Below, piece after piece: positions 37,309 to 46,293 of a stretch of DNA of 64,000 nucleotides. This stretch comes from an uncultured Bacteroidales bacterium. GTDB lineage: Bacteria; Bacteroidota; Bacteroidia; Bacteroidales; P3. The first letter of the stretch is position 1. Each line of letters begins with the position of its first letter. The stretch spans positions 1-64,000 of the forward strand of contig CALUHO010000001.1 in assembly GCA_944320465.1 (NCBI GenBank), given 5' to 3'. The notes under the pieces were generated by a model. The model was not told the DNA's origin and searched no databases. It saw only the letters and a program-made list of their open reading frames with translations. Made by a program: the position numbers and the translations under genes.

Positions 37309-37438
37309 GATGTAATTGGTTTTGGTAATGGGAACGAATGGAATAACGACTGCAATGCGGTTTCTCGTGTGCCTGTCCGGCGCATCTGCGCCGAAACCGT
37401 TGTTGCTCCGGTCGTTCCTTTGTCGGTTGATAAATTTA

Positions 37439-37446
37439 CAAAATTA
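37439..37446 (-). promoter_or_regulatory. -7 box (TAATTTTG) for the upstream Omp28 gene
   Basis: Read on the minus strand, TAATTTTG fits TAnnTTTG, with TTG 17 bases upstream. The leader to the start codon at 37308 would be about 125 bases. The gap 37309-37711 otherwise holds the terminator below and no gene. Confidence 0.5.
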
Positions 37447-37609
37447 CAAAAAAAGACTGTTTTCAACCAGAACCGTTCTGACCAAGGCAAGGCCAAGGCA
37501 TGGCAAAACCGCTGCTGATGGTCTGAAGGCTTTCTGGGTGAAGGCGGGTTGCATGAGGCGGATTCCCTCGGTGACAGCTTGGGCAGCCTGCAAGGCCGGA
37601 TATGAAAAC

Positions 37610-37670
37610 AGCGAACCGCTGGCAGGCTGGTCACGTGCGGAGACGTTTCCTTTGTCGCCAGCGGTTCGCT
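37610..37670 (-). terminator. 14-bp perfect inverted repeat after the peptide transporter gene
   Basis: AGCGAACCGCTGGC at 37610-37623 pairs perfectly with GCCAGCGGTTCGCT at 37657-37670. On the minus strand it is followed by TGTTTTC. It lies 41 bases past the transporter stop and is the likely end of that transcript. Confidence 0.65.
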
Positions 37671-37711
37671 GCAAAGCATGTGTATTCCGGGACTTTGATC
37701 CCGTTATACTC

Positions 37712-39649
37712 CTAATCGTTGGTAGCGCGTTCCAGTTTCTTGATTACCGAGAAGATGAACAATGCCGATAAGATGCAGCAGATAATCAGGATTCCCCAGA
37801 ACATGTAGATGGACACTTTTTCCCAAAGCGAACCCATGACGCCGACCAAGAGGTTGCCGATAGCGGTAGCGGCCAGCCAGCCGCCTTGCATCATCCCCTT
37901 GTATTGCGGAGGGGCCACCTTGGCTACGAACGACAGACCCATCGGGCTGAGCAGCAGCTCGGCGATGGTCAGCGTGAAGTAGGTTCCGATGAGCCAGTTG
38001 GGCGATACCAGTACATCCGAAACGCCGTTGATTTCGTTAGGCGATGGCAGGTGGTTGGAGATGGAGGCAATCAGGATCACCACGAAGCCCAGCGCGGCTA
38101 CCACCATGCCGTAACCGATTTTGCGCGGAGCCGAAGGCTCTTTGCCCTTGCGGTTGAGGCTGGTGAACAAGGCCACCGAAAGCGGGGTCAGCAATACGAT
38201 GAAGAAAGGATTGAACTGCTGGAAGATTTGCGGGGTAATCTTGATGTTTTCGGCATCGACGGCACGCAGGAAGTAGAAAGCGATGATGCCGGCAAGGCCG
38301 ATCAGCATGGTGACGAGACCCTTGCCGGTACTCTTCTTGCCGCCGAACAGACCCATCGTGGCCCAGTAGATACCGTAAGCGAACACGATAATCGAAATCA
38401 GCGAAACGAGGTTGAAGAACATGTAACCGCCGCCGCTGACGGAGCTTTGGGTATAATCGCGGGCAAAGAAGGTCAACGTAAGGCCGTTCTGGTGGAACGA
38501 CATCCAGAAGAAGATAACCACGAAGAATACTAAGAACAGGGCAATCAGACGTTCGCGGGTCTGGGCCGGGGTCAATTGAACCACCTCGGCTTGCTTTCCG
38601 CTCTTGGCGGCTTCGGCCAGTTGTTCCTTCAAGGTCTTGTCAACGCTTTTCCATGTGCCACGCCAGATGATGAAAATCAGGAAGGATACAATCAAACTGA
38701 TGCAAGCCACGCCGAAGGCCATGTTGTACGACTTGCTGAGGGCATTCTGTACATAATTATCTGCCCATTTGGTCACTTGCGTGTTTTCATCCATCGTTTC
38801 CCATCCTGCAAAGCCGGCTTCGATTTCGGCTTTGTTCTTGCCCTCGGCCACATTGGGCTTGTCAAGGGGAGTGTTCATGATTTGGGCAATTACAGGAGCT
38901 TTATCGGCTTCGGTTACGTGGCGGCTCAGGAATGTTTCATAACGGGCCGAATCCAGCTGGCCTTCCTGTGCCAAGGCAGCTGCCTTGAGGCGGAGCAGGG
39001 CGGCATCGTGGCCTTTCTGCAAGCTGTCCCGGGTGTAGGCATCCAGATTATTGGCTTCGTCCGTACCCAAGATAGCATAGTCGTTGAGTTGTACGTAGTT
39101 GGCCGGAATAGAAGCATCGTAGGTATAACCGTCCTGTTTGAGGAAGTAATTGTTGATGGAGTTGGCCATGCTCGGGGCGAAGAATGCTCCGATGTTGATG
39201 AACATGTAGAAAATGGAGAAAGCGATGTCGCGGTAACGGCTGTATTTGGGGTCGTCGTAAAGGTTGCCGACCAAGGCTTGGAGGTTACCTTTGAAGCATC
39301 CTGTCCCGATTGCAATCAATGCCAAGGCGGCGAACATGATGAGTTTGCCCGACATGTTGGCTTCGGTAGGCATCGATAGCAACAGATAGCCGCCGAACAT
39401 GACGATGAAGCCGATCAGGATGGTTTTTCCATATCCTAACACTTTGTCGGCGATGATACCGCCCAAGAGGGGAAGGAAGTAAACTCCGGCAAGGAAGATG
39501 CCGTAAATCATACTGGTTGCGGCGCTCGACAAGCCGAATTTCGCCTGCATGAACAGTGTCAGGATGGCAAGCATGGTGTAGTAGCCGAAGCGTTCCCCCA
39601 TGTTGGCCAGCGCAAGGACGATTAGTCCTTTGGGGTGTCCTTTTAACAT
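37712..39649 (-). CDS. POT/PTR family peptide transporter
   Basis: 645 residues with about 14 membrane segments; an inner-membrane carrier of the POT family of the major facilitator superfamily, which imports di- and tripeptides with protons. The start HPKGLIVLALANMGERFGYY is the family signature on helix 1. The ExxER motif reads NMGER, so the first glutamate, linked to proton coupling in studied members, is Asn here. Helix 4-5 motifs GTGCFKGNLQALVGNLYDD and the region FYMFINIGAFFAP are present. A 150-residue loop between the N and C bundles (about 180-300) is larger than usual and soluble-looking, as in other Bacteroidota members. The gene stands alone between a terminator and a divergent repeat-rich gap. 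It fits functionally with the dipeptidase at 6306. Confidence 0.92.
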   Translation of the reverse strand: MLKGHPKGLIVLALANMGERFGYYTMLAILTLFMQAKFGLSSAATSMIYGIFLAGVYFLPLLGGIIADKVLGYGKTILIGFIVMFGGYLLLSMPTEANMSGKLIMFAALALIAIGTGCFKGNLQALVGNLYDDPKYSRYRDIAFSIFYMFINIGAFFAPSMANSINNYFLKQDGYTYDASIPANYVQLNDYAILGTDEANNLDAYTRDSLQKGHDAALLRLKAAALAQEGQLDSARYETFLSRHVTEADKAPVIAQIMNTPLDKPNVAEGKNKAEIEAGFAGWETMDENTQVTKWADNYVQNALSKSYNMAFGVACISLIVSFLIFIIWRGTWKSVDKTLKEQLAEAAKSGKQAEVVQLTPAQTRERLIALFLVFFVVIFFWMSFHQNGLTLTFFARDYTQSSVSGGGYMFFNLVSLISIIVFAYGIYWATMGLFGGKKSTGKGLVTMLIGLAGIIAFYFLRAVDAENIKITPQIFQQFNPFFIVLLTPLSVALFTSLNRKGKEPSAPRKIGYGMVVAALGFVVILIASISNHLPSPNEINGVSDVLVSPNWLIGTYFTLTIAELLLSPMGLSFVAKVAPPQYKGMMQGGWLAATAIGNLLVGVMGSLWEKVSIYMFWGILIICCILSALFIFSVIKKLERATND

Positions 39650-39894
39650 AGCGTTGAACTTTGTTTGTTTATGAAAATGTGAATTTTGTCGTATCCTTCA
39701 TAAATAATTTCCTAGCACAGGAACCCTTCCCTTGCGGGCCGGGATTCCCTCTTGCCGTTCCCTTTTTCCCTTGACACGCTCTTTGGAGGGATGAATTTTC
39801 GGAAATAGAGAAACGGCTTTTTTAAGAAATTTTAACGTGCAAGTATAATGAATTTTTTTAATTTTGACGGCTCTCTGGCTGCCGAACCCGGCAA

Positions 39895-39959
39895 ATATAC
39901 GCGGAAGCCGAGCGCAGAGCCAAGCTTTGCTTGAGCTATGCCGAGGCGCACCCGTATAT
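39895..39959. repeat. Palindromic intergenic repeat before maf
   Basis: ATATACG (39895-39901) and CGTATAT (39953-39959) bracket a segment that carries CGAGCGCAGAGCCAAGC..TTGAGCTATGCCGAG (39909-39945), the same dispersed sequence as at 35385-35420 and, inverted, in the 3537 tandem repeat. The rest of the 435-bp gap 39650-40084 is AT-rich, with a possible minus-strand -7 box TATACTTG for the transporter. No gene was seen. Confidence 0.6.
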
Positions 39960-40084
39960 CCGTCCGCAGGACAAATATGCCTGGAAGTTCGTTCAAGATT
40001 TCGTGCTTGGGCTGCCATGCAGGCAGTGTCGGATTTTGCTTGCGTGGGCATTGGACAAGGAAACCCTTAAAAACTACATATAAT

Positions 40085-40678
40085 ATGCTTCCTTTTCAGA
40101 ATTTCCCTTATAATATCGTGTTAGGCTCGGCATCTCCGCGCCGCAAAGAGCTTTTAGCCGCTTTGGGTTTTGAGTTCCAGACCGTGCACAAGGAGGTGGA
40201 TGAGACTTTTCCACTTACAATGCCTCGTGACGAAGTGCCTGAATATCTGGCGCATATAAAGTCGATGGCCTATACCGATGAGGAATTGCCAGACAACTAT
40301 CTTCTGATTACCGCCGATACCATGGTTCTGCTTGACAATAAGCCTTTCCATAAACCGGCAGACCGCGATCAGGCTATCCGTACCTTGTATGCGCTTTCGG
40401 GGCAGACACATAAGGTGATAACCGGGCTTTCATTGCGGACCAAGGCACGGAATTTCTCGATGTCGGTGGAGTCGAAGGTGACTTTCCGGGTTTTTTCCTT
40501 GGAAGAAATAGAATATTATGTTGACACTTACAAGCCCTATGACAAAGCGGGGGCTTATGGCATTCAGGAATGGATCGGCTATGTCGGAATCGAGGCGGTG
40601 GAGGGTTCCTTTTATAATGTGATGGGGTTGCCGACGCAGCGGTTATACCGCGTTTTGTCCGATTGGGCTGATCTTTAA
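40085..40678 (+). CDS. maf: Maf family nucleoside triphosphate pyrophosphatase
   Basis: 197 residues. Maf proteins hydrolyse nucleoside triphosphates (canonical dTTP/UTP or modified bases) to monophosphates and are linked to septum control. The conserved start VLGSASPRRKELLAALG, the catalytic ITADTMV segment and the late motif DKAGAYGIQEWIG are all present. ATG at 40085 is preferred over the in-frame upstream ATG because the latter would read through the palindromic repeat and adds unrelated sequence. An 11-base gap separates it from the S41 protease gene, so the two are probably one operon. The ADTMVLLDN motif suggests a YhdE-like dTTP/UTP pyrophosphatase, but the specificity is not certain from sequence. 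Confidence 0.93.
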   Translation: MLPFQNFPYNIVLGSASPRRKELLAALGFEFQTVHKEVDETFPLTMPRDEVPEYLAHIKSMAYTDEELPDNYLLITADTMVLLDNKPFHKPADRDQAIRTLYALSGQTHKVITGLSLRTKARNFSMSVESKVTFRVFSLEEIEYYVDTYKPYDKAGAYGIQEWIGYVGIEAVEGSFYNVMGLPTQRLYRVLSDWADL

Positions 40679-40689
40679 TTGTTGCAAGC

Positions 40690-42363
40690 ATGAGAATTTT
40701 GAAGAATCTGGGACTGATGGCGGCCTTGCTGCTGGCTTTGTGTGGAGGGTCCCGAGGTCAGCAGGCCGATGTGGTGGAAAACAAGGATTTCGAGGTGCTG
40801 AAAAACCTTGAGATTTTTACTACTGCTTACAAGAATCTGGAATTGAGTTATGTGGACGGGGTCAATCCGGGGGAGTTGATCAAGAAGGCTTTGGATGCCA
40901 TGATGGCTACCTTGGATCCTTATACGGTCTATATTCCGGAAGCGGATATAGAAGATGTGCGGATTATGACCGAAGGCCAGTATGGCGGTATCGGTTCGCT
41001 GATTCATTACAGGGACGGTTCGGTCTATATTTCCGAACCATACGAAGGTTTCCCGGCGGATAAAGCAGGTTTGAAACCGGGAGACAAGATTCTGGAAGTG
41101 AATGGAGAATCGACCAAGGGCAAGAGCACAGCCGATGTGAGTGCGATGCTGAAAGGGCAGGCAGGTACTTCGTTGATGCTGTTGATCGAGCGTCCGGGGG
41201 AATCCAAGCCTTTCGAGGTATCGTTGACCCGGCGGGAAATCCAGCTCAAGAATGTCACGTATTACGGTATGTTGCGTGACAGTGTGGGCTATATCCGTCA
41301 GGATGGTTTCACGGAAGGGGCTTCGAATGAGGTCAAGGAAGCCTTCTTGAATCTCAAGAACCAAGGCATGAAGTATTTGGTGTATGATTTGCGTTACAAT
41401 GGGGGTGGCCTGTTGAGCGAGGCGGTGGATATTGTGAATCTGTTTTATCGGAAAGGTGTCCCTGTGGTGAGTACCAAGGGGCGGATTGCTGCTAAGAATC
41501 ATACTTATTATACTAGGGAAACGCCTGTGGATACGGAGATTCCTATTGTGTTCTTGACCAGCCGGGGTACGGCTTCGGCTTCGGAGATTCTGACGGGAGC
41601 GATGCAGGATTACGACCGGGCAGTCCTTGTCGGGGAGAGGACTTTTGGCAAGGGATTGGTGCAGAATATTTTGCCTCTGCCTTACAATGCGCAGATGAAA
41701 GTGACGATTGCCAAGTATTATATTCCCAGCGGACGTTGCGTGCAGGCTTTGGACTACAGTCACAAGGATGAGGATGGACGGCCTTTGCCTGTGCCGGATT
41801 CGTTGCGGACGGCATTCAAGACAGCGGGCGGCCGGGTAGTCTACGATGGCGATGGCATTGAACCCGATGTGGCGGTGGACGTGCCGGTTGTAAGCGATGT
41901 GGCGTTCAGTCTGGTGACCAAGTTCTTGATTTTTGACTATGCCAATCAATATGCCAAGAAGCATGAGAAATTGGGATCTGTGGCTGATTTTGAGGTGGAT
42001 GGGGCTCTGTATGATGATTTTTTGAAGTTTATGGAGGGGAAGGATTATGGTTACAAGCTGGCTTCGGAGCGCGTCTTGGATGAGTTCAGGAAGACGGTGG
42101 AGGCTGATAGTTGCCTGCCTGCGGTTCAAGTGCAATACGATGCGTTGGCAAAGACGCTTGCCGATACCAAAAAAGGAGATTTGAGGAAGCACCAGAAAGA
42201 GATTTCAACTTATTTGCGCGAGGAAATAGCTTCCCGTTATTATTACCAGGCAGGGCGTGCTGAGGCCGAATTGGCAGGGGATGAAACGGTGAATACGGCA
42301 GTTGGGATTCTGCTTGACCAAGACAGGTACCACTCTTTGTTGAAACCTACGGAGGAAGAATGA
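40690..42363 (+). CDS. S41 family C-terminal processing peptidase (CtpA/Prc-like)
   Basis: 557 residues. Signal peptide ends near SRGQQ (residue 25), placing the enzyme in the periplasm. A helical N-terminal part has DPYTVYIPEADIEDV; a PDZ domain at about 95-175 contains GLKPGDKILEVNGES; the protease domain follows, with YDLRYNGGG. The catalytic dyad is S296 in GTASASEIL and K321 in TFGKGLVQ, at the 25-residue spacing normal for CtpA. These peptidases cut proteins near their C-terminus in envelope quality control. The last 150 residues are a helical C-terminal domain usual in Bacteroidota members. The stop overlaps the start of the deaminase gene (ATGATGG), indicating translational coupling. 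Confidence 0.93.
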   Translation: MRILKNLGLMAALLLALCGGSRGQQADVVENKDFEVLKNLEIFTTAYKNLELSYVDGVNPGELIKKALDAMMATLDPYTVYIPEADIEDVRIMTEGQYGGIGSLIHYRDGSVYISEPYEGFPADKAGLKPGDKILEVNGESTKGKSTADVSAMLKGQAGTSLMLLIERPGESKPFEVSLTRREIQLKNVTYYGMLRDSVGYIRQDGFTEGASNEVKEAFLNLKNQGMKYLVYDLRYNGGGLLSEAVDIVNLFYRKGVPVVSTKGRIAAKNHTYYTRETPVDTEIPIVFLTSRGTASASEILTGAMQDYDRAVLVGERTFGKGLVQNILPLPYNAQMKVTIAKYYIPSGRCVQALDYSHKDEDGRPLPVPDSLRTAFKTAGGRVVYDGDGIEPDVAVDVPVVSDVAFSLVTKFLIFDYANQYAKKHEKLGSVADFEVDGALYDDFLKFMEGKDYGYKLASERVLDEFRKTVEADSCLPAVQVQYDALAKTLADTKKGDLRKHQKEISTYLREEIASRYYYQAGRAEAELAGDETVNTAVGILLDQDRYHSLLKPTEEE

Positions 42364-42827
42364 TGGAAACGGATTTCATGAGGGAGGCAATTGAACTGGC
42401 ACGCGAAAACATCAAGAAGGGCGGCGGGCCGTTTGCCGCGATAATAGTCAAGGATGGCAAGGAAATAGCTCGTACCGGCAATACGGTAACTTTGAGCAAT
42501 GACCCTACGGCTCATGCGGAGGTGAATGCAATCCGGGAGGCTTGCCGCAAATTGGGAACGTTCAATCTTTCGGGTTGCGAGATTTATTCTTCGTGCGAAC
42601 CTTGCCCTATGTGTCTGTCGGCTATTTATTGGGCAGGCATCAGCAAGATTTACATGTCGGCTTCACGTTTTGATGCCGCTGAGGCTGGTTTTGACGACCA
42701 GTTTCTCTATGATGAGATTGTGAAGCCTTGCCCGGAACGGCAGATTCCGGTCAAAGTGCTGGTTCCGGGCGAAGGCAAGGCTCCCTTTGCCGATTGGAAT
42801 GCATACAGCGGGAAGATTCCCTATTGA
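42360..42827 (+). CDS. guaD: Cytidine deaminase-like zinc deaminase, probably guanine deaminase
   Basis: 155 residues. Zinc site: H52 and E54 in HAEVNAIREACRKLG, and C79 and C82 in SSCEPCPMCLSAIYWA. The run through NDPTAHAEV, the IYSSCEPCPMCL box and the C-terminal DAAEAGFDDQFLYDEIVKP closely match the Bacillus-type guanine deaminase (guanine to xanthine), more so than tRNA adenosine deaminase TadA. ATG at 42360 overlaps the protease stop and a second ATG follows at once; either could be used. A role in purine salvage is expected. The guanine assignment rests on recognition of the FDD region. Confidence 0.82.
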   Translation: MMETDFMREAIELARENIKKGGGPFAAIIVKDGKEIARTGNTVTLSNDPTAHAEVNAIREACRKLGTFNLSGCEIYSSCEPCPMCLSAIYWAGISKIYMSASRFDAAEAGFDDQFLYDEIVKPCPERQIPVKVLVPGEGKAPFADWNAYSGKIPY

Positions 42828-42920
42828 AGGGCAGGAGCCATTTATCCGGCGGTTGGCAGCAAAGCGGTTGTCGGTCTGGCGACCGGGCGTTTTTGATTAG
42901 CATACGAGATATCTTGTAAT

Positions 42921-43838
42921 ATGTTGGAGGTAGATAGTCTTACAAAGGCGTATGGCAGCCAGAAAGCTCTGGACAGGGTGAGTTTTTTGGTGCAGGATGC
43001 TCAGGTGGCGGGTTTGCTGGGACCCAACGGGGCGGGAAAGTCCACCTTGATGAAGATAGTCTGCGGCTATTTGGCTCCGACCTCCGGGACGGCTAAGATC
43101 TGCGGTTTGGATGTGAAGGAGCATTCTATGGAGACTCGTGCCAGGATAGGTTATCTTCCGGAGCATAATCCTTTGTATCTGGATATGTATGTGCGCGAGT
43201 ATCTGGATTTTGTAGGACGTATCTATATGGATGCTGCCAAGGTGGCCAAGCGTCGTGAAGAGGTGGTGGAACAGACAGGGCTCGGCCCCGAAGCCCATAA
43301 GAAAATAAAGGCCTTGTCAAAAGGTTACCGTCAACGCTTGGGCTTGGCGCAAGCATTGATTCACGATCCGGAGGTTCTGGTTTTGGATGAACCTACTTCG
43401 GGTTTGGATCCGAATCAGTTGGAGGATGTCCGGGCTTTGATCCGGGCTATCGGGCAGCAAAAAACGGTGATGCTGTCAACACATATCATGCAAGAAGCCC
43501 AAGCGATATGCAACCGGGTGCTTCTGCTGGATCATGGACGTTTGGTTGCCGATGCTCCTACGCAGGATTTGATGCGGAGACTGCATGGGCAGGTTTTGGT
43601 GCAAGTGGAGTTTAAGGCCCCGGTTGCCGAAGAATGCTTGGCGGCTTTGGATGGCGTTCGGGCTGTGCGTGCTTTGTCTGCTTGCCGTTACGAATTGTCC
43701 AGCAACGTAGATACGGATCTGCGGCTTCTTTTGTTTCGATTGGCGGTGGAGAAAGGCTGGGAAATCCTGACTTTGCAACAAGAGGAAAGGAGCCTGGAAT
43801 CGGTGTTTCATCAATTGACAAGCCAGAAGGAGGAGTAG
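42921..43838 (+). CDS. gldA: ABC transporter ATP-binding protein, GldA-like
   Basis: 305 residues. Walker A GPNGAGKST at 34-42, Q-loop region with RIGYLPEHNPLYLDMYVREYL (a GldA hallmark), signature LSKGYRQRLGLAQAL, Walker B VLVLDEPTSGLD, then H-loop STHIM. GldA was defined as the ATPase of the GldAFG transporter needed for gliding in Flavobacterium, but homologs are widespread in non-gliding Bacteroidales, where the function is unclear. The membrane partners GldF and GldG are not in this window. It joins directly to the DUF4271 gene (stop TAG overlaps or abuts the next ATG), so it is in one transcript with DUF4271 and perhaps hemD. Confidence 0.88.
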   Translation: MLEVDSLTKAYGSQKALDRVSFLVQDAQVAGLLGPNGAGKSTLMKIVCGYLAPTSGTAKICGLDVKEHSMETRARIGYLPEHNPLYLDMYVREYLDFVGRIYMDAAKVAKRREEVVEQTGLGPEAHKKIKALSKGYRQRLGLAQALIHDPEVLVLDEPTSGLDPNQLEDVRALIRAIGQQKTVMLSTHIMQEAQAICNRVLLLDHGRLVADAPTQDLMRRLHGQVLVQVEFKAPVAEECLAALDGVRAVRALSACRYELSSNVDTDLRLLLFRLAVEKGWEILTLQQEERSLESVFHQLTSQKEE

Positions 43839-44549
43839 ATGCAGTTGGATCCGATGCCGGAAGCCACTTTCTGGAACATGGACTTGTGGATTGTCGTGGG
43901 CCTTTTGCTTTATGCTTGGGTGGTTCAACGCTATTTCAGGCAGATAAGCGTTTTATGTGAGGCTTTGTTCAATTTGAGGAATTTTGACAAGCCAGTCCGA
44001 TCGGCTTTTCGGGATGGGGATATTCCTTCGGCTTGGGCAAACGCTTTGTTTTTTTGCCTGTCCCTTACGTCTTATTCATGGTGGTTTTGGTTAGTCTGCG
44101 CCCGGGAGGTATTTCCGGAACTGCCTCTTCTTGGAGAGCATCCGTGGATGGGCTGGACGCGAGGCCAGGTATTGATTGTGTTGTCTCTGGCTCTTGTATT
44201 GGTTTGGTATGCTGTGAAATATGTGCTTTCGCGTGTCGTGGCGGCAGTCTTTGACGAGGCGCGTTTTGCTTCTTTTTACTGGAAGACGGGATTGTATTAC
44301 GATTTGGCTTTTTCGTTGGTCTGCTTGCCGGTGATGGCCTTGTGCATGCGATTAGAAGGATCTTGGTTGAAAGGAATTCTTGTCGCTTTGTTTGTTGTTT
44401 GGTGCATATGTTTGATAATTAAGATGTTGCGTTTTGTTTTGGAAGGAAAGGAGTACAGCCGGTTTTCTCCCCTGCATATTTTTGTTTACCTTTGCGGCCT
44501 TGAAATATTGCCATTTGTGTGCTTTTGGCAGATTTTTTGCGGTTTATAG
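43839..44549 (+). CDS. DUF4271 family membrane protein
   Basis: 236 residues and about six membrane segments (first at 15-31, last at about 215-235), with an aromatic-rich loop. The pattern with RDGDIPSAWANALFFCLSLT and the terminal YLCGLEILPFVCFWQIF is that of DUF4271, a Bacteroidota-specific inner-membrane family of unknown function. In this phylum DUF4271 is typically followed by hemD-rnpA-yidD, exactly the order here, which supports the call. It starts immediately after gldA. No biochemical role is proposed. Confidence 0.8.
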   Translation: MQLDPMPEATFWNMDLWIVVGLLLYAWVVQRYFRQISVLCEALFNLRNFDKPVRSAFRDGDIPSAWANALFFCLSLTSYSWWFWLVCAREVFPELPLLGEHPWMGWTRGQVLIVLSLALVLVWYAVKYVLSRVVAAVFDEARFASFYWKTGLYYDLAFSLVCLPVMALCMRLEGSWLKGILVALFVVWCICLIIKMLRFVLEGKEYSRFSPLHIFVYLCGLEILPFVCFWQIFCGL

Positions 44550-44667
44550 CATTGAGGAATAGGTTTTTACTGGCATATTCCTTTTGCTGTGTAAAATCTC
44601 CTGCCTTGAGTACGTGTCCCCGCTTCTTCCCCCGCAAGGGGAAAGATGAAAAAGGAGTTTTGGAAAT

Positions 44668-45639
44668 ATGCAGAAGGTAAAAAAAATCCTCGTTTCTCAA
44701 CCTGCTCCGGCCGATTACGAGAAGTCTCCTTACAAGGCCATTGCCGACAAGTTCAATCTTTCTATTGTTTTCAAGAAGTTGTTCCATATAGAAGGGATTT
44801 CGGCACTGGAATTTCGCAAGAACAAGATTAATTTGCTGGATTACACGGCGGTGATTCTTACGAGCAGGAATGCTGTAGATCATTATTTCCGGCTGGCCAA
44901 GGAGATGCGCACGCAGATTCCTATTTCCATGAAGTTCTTTTGCAGTTCTGAATCGGTGGCCTTTTATATCCAGACCTACATCCAGTACCGCAAGCGCAAG
45001 ATTTTTTACGGGAAACAGACTACGGCCGATTTGATGGAGGTTGTCACCAAGCATAAGGACGAGAAATTCTTGTTCCCTTGTTCGGAAGAAAGCAATTCGG
45101 ACGTGCCGATGGCCTTTTCCAAGGCAAAGTTGCCATTGAAGAAGGCTCCTATGTACCGGACGGTTCCTACTAAGGTTGTCGGGGAACTGGATATAGATAC
45201 TTTCGATATGTTGGTAATGTTCAGTCCTGTCGGGGTGAAGTCGTTGTTCGAGAATTTTCCCGGGTTCAAGCAAGGGGAGCGTCTGATTGCCACTTTCGGG
45301 GCATCGGTGGCCGAAGCGGCCCGCCAGGCAGGTTTGACGGTTAACCTTTTGGCTCCCACTCCTACTTCAAGCTCCATGGTGCAAGCTTTGGAGGAATTTT
45401 TGAACGACTTGAGCAAGCATGGCTGGGATTTGTCGAAGATTGCCGATAAGTATGCTTATCAAAAGGAATCTAATATCGGCAAGGCAACCAAAAGCGATGC
45501 CAAAGTCGTGAAGGAGGTTGCGGTCAAATCTAAAAAAAGCATTGAAAGCAAAGTTGCCGCCAATAAAGCGGCGGCTTTGGCTGTGATTGCAGGCAAGAAA
45601 GGGGGGCGGATCAGCCAGGTGGCCCATGCCCAAAAATAA
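44668..45639 (+). CDS. hemD: Uroporphyrinogen-III synthase-like protein with Lys/Ala-rich tail
   Basis: 323 residues. HemD closes the linear tetrapyrrole hydroxymethylbilane into uroporphyrinogen III. The N-terminal 250 residues fit the Bacteroidota HemD family: KILVSQPAPADYEKSPYKAI, YTAVILTSRNAVDHYF, FDMLVMFSPVGVKSLFENFP, ATFGASVAEAARQAGLTVNL, and PTPTSSSMVQALEEFL. From about 270 a charged Lys/Ala tail follows (VKSKKSIESKVAANKAAALA), which is not part of the enzyme fold and resembles nucleic acid-binding tails. In Bacteroidales that lack a complete haem pathway the same gene persists next to DUF4271 and rnpA, so its true role may differ. Spacing of 118 bases to DUF4271. Confidence 0.82.
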   Translation: MQKVKKILVSQPAPADYEKSPYKAIADKFNLSIVFKKLFHIEGISALEFRKNKINLLDYTAVILTSRNAVDHYFRLAKEMRTQIPISMKFFCSSESVAFYIQTYIQYRKRKIFYGKQTTADLMEVVTKHKDEKFLFPCSEESNSDVPMAFSKAKLPLKKAPMYRTVPTKVVGELDIDTFDMLVMFSPVGVKSLFENFPGFKQGERLIATFGASVAEAARQAGLTVNLLAPTPTSSSMVQALEEFLNDLSKHGWDLSKIADKYAYQKESNIGKATKSDAKVVKEVAVKSKKSIESKVAANKAAALAVIAGKKGGRISQVAHAQK

Positions 45640-45729
45640 AGCCGGGCGGAGGCGAGGTCGGGCCTGGACGGAGGCTGCCCTGCCTGATACGGTATTCTCA
45701 TTATTTTATCAGAGGATTCTTGGAGAGCG

Positions 45730-46293
45730 ATGCCAACATTGTCGAAAGAGGAACGTTTGTACGGGGAAGGGCCAGTGAAGGCTCTTTTTTCCCGTGGACG
45801 GAGATTTTCGGTGGTTTTGCCTGCGCTTGAACCTTCTTTGGCCTCCGGACAGGTTCAGCCGAAGCGACCGGGTAACGGGGGGGGTGAAAGAAATCCGGCG
45901 GACCATTGTGATGGCCGCTCTTTGTCAAACCAGGCAAGGAAAAAGAAAAAGGGCAAGTCCTCCCGTTTTAGCGTGTCTTCTTTACAAGTCTTTTATTTGT
46001 TGAAGGATGAGGCTGCGATGCCGGTTGTTGGAAACGACACTGTGCGGTGTCGGGTTATGGTCCATGCTCCTAAAAGAGCTTTCCGGCTTGCGGTGGATCG
46101 AAATCGGGTCAAACGTCTTTTGCGGGAGGCTTATCGGGCGCATAAGGCTGCTTTTGCAGAGGTGGTCCCCTCGCAAAAAGGAATGTTGATTTTCTTGCAG
46201 TTTACTGGAAATAGAAATGTGTCTTTGCTGGAAATGAATGCCTATGTTGAACAGGCTCTCAAAACACTCGCTTCCCGTTTGCATCATGCGTAA
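45730..46293 (+). CDS. rnpA: Ribonuclease P protein component with an unusual basic insertion
   Basis: 187 residues against about 120-140 usual. RnpA is the protein cofactor of RNase P, which trims tRNA 5' ends. The family start [20 protein letters not shown], the strand [10 protein letters not shown] and the RNR motif [16 protein letters not shown] are all in one frame. Between them residues about 29-80 form an extra low-complexity basic loop (with RKKKKGK) that I do not know from other RnpA. Within the loop the DNA has a G8 run at 45877-45884, a slip-prone tract; the frame is intact as read. FSV occurs on both sides of the insertion (GRRFSV and SRFSV), suggesting a small duplication. yidD overlaps the last 8 bases. 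Confidence 0.9.
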   Translation: MPTLSKEERLYGEGPVKALFSRGRRFSVVLPALEPSLASGQVQPKRPGNGGGERNPADHCDGRSLSNQARKKKKGKSSRFSVSSLQVFYLLKDEAAMPVVGNDTVRCRVMVHAPKRAFRLAVDRNRVKRLLREAYRAHKAAFAEVVPSQKGMLIFLQFTGNRNVSLLEMNAYVEQALKTLASRLHHA

